Positions 30,495 to 31,443 of a stretch of DNA of 31,443 nt are shown here, piece by piece. The DNA is from Priapulus caudatus (lineage: Eukaryota; Priapulida; Priapulimorpha; Priapulimorphida; Priapulidae). The stretch covers positions 42,429-73,871 of the forward strand of contig NW_014577564.1 of assembly GCF_000485595.1 (NCBI RefSeq), given 5' to 3'. How positions within the stretch are numbered: position 1 is the stretch's first letter; each line of letters begins with the position of its first letter. Both the position numbers and the translations under genes were made by a program. Below the pieces are notes generated by a model. That model was not told the DNA's origin and ran no database searches. It saw nothing but the letters and a program-made list of their open reading frames with translations.

Positions 30495-31086
30495 GTATAT
30501 ATATATAGCCAGTGGTTATCTGATTAGACCATTAGCCATACACCACATTGACTAGCAATTGTCTTTTTAAACAGCGCAAGTGCTTTAAAATGTTCTTGTG
30601 TCCCTGGCTTTCAGCGCAGTATCCAGATCCTGATCTAGTAGTAGACAGCATGGCTTCTGGAATTTGCAATAGCTCCTTGTAATCAGTGACGATAGTGGGG
30701 ATTTCAAACTTTGACATAATGACCATCTGTATAATATATAGCCTATGTGTTAGCAGTCACCTCCATAGAACGGCCTCCAGTCCATGATATAGGCCACGTT
30801 TGGAATTTCCTTTGTGTGGCAGTTATACAGTGAAACCGTCTCTATGAAACGTGCCACCTGTCCATAAAAGGATTGCTGTTTCTCTTGAGTGGCTGCTATA
30901 TGCAGGGGAGTAATAGGTTGTTTGTGCCGGCTAACATTGCAGATAACAGCCAGCAGGTGTACGTCGCATTCGCGCTCTTCCGTAACTGCATGTTCCCGTC
31001 GATCCTCGCCAGCGAGACGGCGTTCCTGCGACGCAAGCGCTACCTGGGATTCATCGGCTACGCACGACGACTGATCATCAGTGGGG
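26831..31086 (+). CDS. PCNX4: Pecanex-like protein 4, 5' part, 5 coding exons
   Basis: Coding exons are 26831-27513, 28709-28903, 29223-29371, 29793-29996 and 30943-31086. Phases (2, 2, 1, 1, then 1 at the edge) all agree, giving 458 residues before the window ends. The N-terminus (YKREFFWKRFPQTLLGG, residues 9-25), the LPPPDAL loop (264-270) followed by GGSPM, and GYLLSLDL correspond in order to the vertebrate PCNX4 N-terminal half as I remember it. Hydrophobic segments at about 36-60, 66-88, 137-157, 169-191 and 212-224, with more in exons 2-5, fit a multi-pass membrane protein. Pecanex in flies is linked to Notch signalling and the ER; the role of PCNX4 itself is poorly defined. The cytoplasmic C-terminal half lies beyond the window. 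Confidence 0.92.
27524..27657. repeat. 16-bp repeat beside PCNX4 exon 1 donor
   Basis: About eight units of GTATGAGTCTAGCTAT, with GTGTGAGT variants and one shortened unit, starting about ten bases after the GTGAGT donor at 27514. Each unit carries a donor-like GTATGAGT or GTGTGAGT. Confidence 0.9.
27658..28708 (+). other. PCNX4 intron 1 (remainder)
   Basis: AT-rich unique sequence. It includes a 36-bp tandem duplication (TATTAATCTGGATCATTATT, at about 27787 and 27823). No RNA gene or coding sequence is seen. Confidence 0.7.
28709..28903 (+). CDS. PCNX4: PCNX4 exon 2
   Basis: The acceptor is TTCTTCTTTCAG. It completes a Cys codon with exon 1, then reads FQPGIEHMTS onwards, with LHIAFPFLPLLWAVGMLPPP, DALFLWLLEQ and GGSPMATDL, closely like the PCNX4 family. 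The donor AG/GTGGTT is weak, but the next exon continues the split Arg codon and the alignment exactly. Confidence 0.9.
29223..29371 (+). CDS. PCNX4: PCNX4 exon 3
   Basis: It completes the Arg codon and then reads LIVTFVLSVGSVVIVCYMPS, followed by a second hydrophobic stretch ending GYLLSLDLFCLRLRRNTA. The donor is CAG/GTACGA. The exon is two membrane segments joined by a short turn. Its acceptor polypyrimidine tract is poor (ATGCTCCGTAG), so the phase and family match carry the call. Confidence 0.85.
29478..29632. repeat. GGCT tetranucleotide tract in PCNX4 intron 3
   Basis: Degenerate GGCT/GGCA/AGCT units for about 150 bases, becoming GGATAGAT and then inverted CCAGCCAG at the end, so the two ends can pair. 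Confidence 0.88.
29793..29996 (+). CDS. PCNX4: PCNX4 exon 4
   Basis: The acceptor TTAATTAACAG completes an Ala codon. The text DSTSGFMWKFGPKEAGFHLV begins a membrane segment, with a loop (GSAPPGTAINKDYRFH) and a second segment FIGFLIKALLVISHIL. The donor is CTAG/GTATGC. Sequence similarity to the family is low here, but position, hydrophobicity and phase fit. Confidence 0.82.
29997..30942 (+). other. PCNX4 intron 4
   Basis: 946 bases of AT-rich sequence holding a TA run (about 30462-30505) and, at 30818-30900, a mariner-type MITE fragment (TTATACAGTGAAACC, GCCACCTGTCCATAAAAG, TTGAGTGGCTGCTATATGCA). No gene of its own is seen. Confidence 0.7.
30818..30906. mobile_element. Mariner-type MITE fragment ending 37 bases before exon 5
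   Basis: TACAGTGAAACCGTCTCTAT and the following GCCACCTGTCCATAAAAG match the family seen at 3473-3545. TTGAGTGGCTGCTATATGCA near the right end is the typical inner word of the far end. The right terminus (a CAGTTTCACTG-like end) is absent, so it is probably truncated. Confidence 0.5.
30943..31086 (+). CDS. PCNX4: PCNX4 exon 5, last in window
   Basis: The acceptor CTAACATTGCAG completes an Asp codon. NSQQVYVAFALFRNCMFPS followed by RRKRYLGFIGYARRLIIS corresponds to the family segment around QSVYIIGIFRNPFYP and the following basic helix. The donor is GTGAGC at 31087. The Gly-rich end (SGG) before the donor is not decisive, and a donor one or two bases away is possible. Confidence 0.85.
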
Positions 31087-31124
31087 GTGAGCATCTGTTA
31101 CGGGAAGATTAGGAAATGGCTGAA

Positions 31125-31290
31125 TTAGGAAATGAGGTGGGGACAGAGGGGGGGAGAGGGGATCTGCAGGGGGGAGAGAGGGGGAGAGGGGATCTGCAGG
31201 TGAGAGGGAGAGGGGATCTGCAGGTGAGAGGGAGAGGGGGGAGAGAGGGGAGAGAGGTGAGGTAGAGGCAGAGAGGAGGGAGATCTGCAA
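31125..31290. repeat. G-rich GGGGATCTGCAGG minisatellite
   Basis: GGGGAGAGGGGATCTGCAGG is repeated about three times, with a fourth GATCTGCA at about 31281, in a purine-rich plus strand. It begins about 40 bases after the exon 5 donor. It has many runs of four or more G. Confidence 0.88.
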
Positions 31291-31443
31291 GGGAAACATT
31301 AGGAGGTGTGGTACAGAGAGGGGGAGTTTTGGGTATAGTTACAGATGTAGGTGTAATTGTAGTTATTGTTGTAGCACACCATAGTTTGCCCGTATTGGTA
31401 TTCACATTATTCTCTGACTATCTGTGATCTGAGCTTCACCGCG

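Overview
The window is nuclear DNA from an animal. It holds two spliced protein genes on opposite strands, separated by about 14 kb of very repeat-rich DNA. GT-AG introns with matching phases, long microsatellites, MITE-like foldback elements and the two gene families point to a bilaterian, probably a marine invertebrate. Species and phylum cannot be read from the sequence. There is no sign of operons, rRNA, tRNA or CRISPR.

Layout. (1) 1-5354 is non-coding. It holds microsatellites, a 30-31 bp minisatellite (about 4021-4560) built round TGACGTAT, and a 224-bp MITE with perfect 42-bp inverted ends (4814-5037). (2) 5355-12514, minus strand, is a four-exon gene for a Pro/Gln-rich protein of about 909 residues. 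It carries two copies of a basic box ([19 protein letters not shown] and [18 protein letters not shown]) that I match to the synaptopodin/SYNPO2 family of actin and Z-disc proteins, and about 15 copies of a Pro-Trp motif spread over three of its four exons. All three splice junctions agree in phase. Part of the last exon has slipped frame inside a 15-bp repeat. (3) 12539-26797 is intergenic or far-upstream DNA: GT, GA, CT and CA tracts, an 83-base assembly gap, a ~916-bp inverted-repeat element, several foldback elements and a ~540-bp GCA-like triplet tract. A candidate untranslated 5' exon of the first gene lies at 20372-20543. (4) 26831-31086, plus strand, is the 5' part of a pecanex-like 4 (PCNX4) gene. 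Five coding exons give the first 458 residues of a multi-pass membrane protein, and the gene runs off the right edge.

The two genes are divergent and I see no functional link between them. The most notable observations are the Trp-motif array and its frame-slipped section, the near-identical 44-46 bp palindromes around AGTAGATAATA, the telomere-like hexamer tract with a nested TTAA-flanked foldback element in an intron, and the tandem repeats placed directly against splice sites in both genes. Family assignments are from memory of the protein families; no database search was possible.
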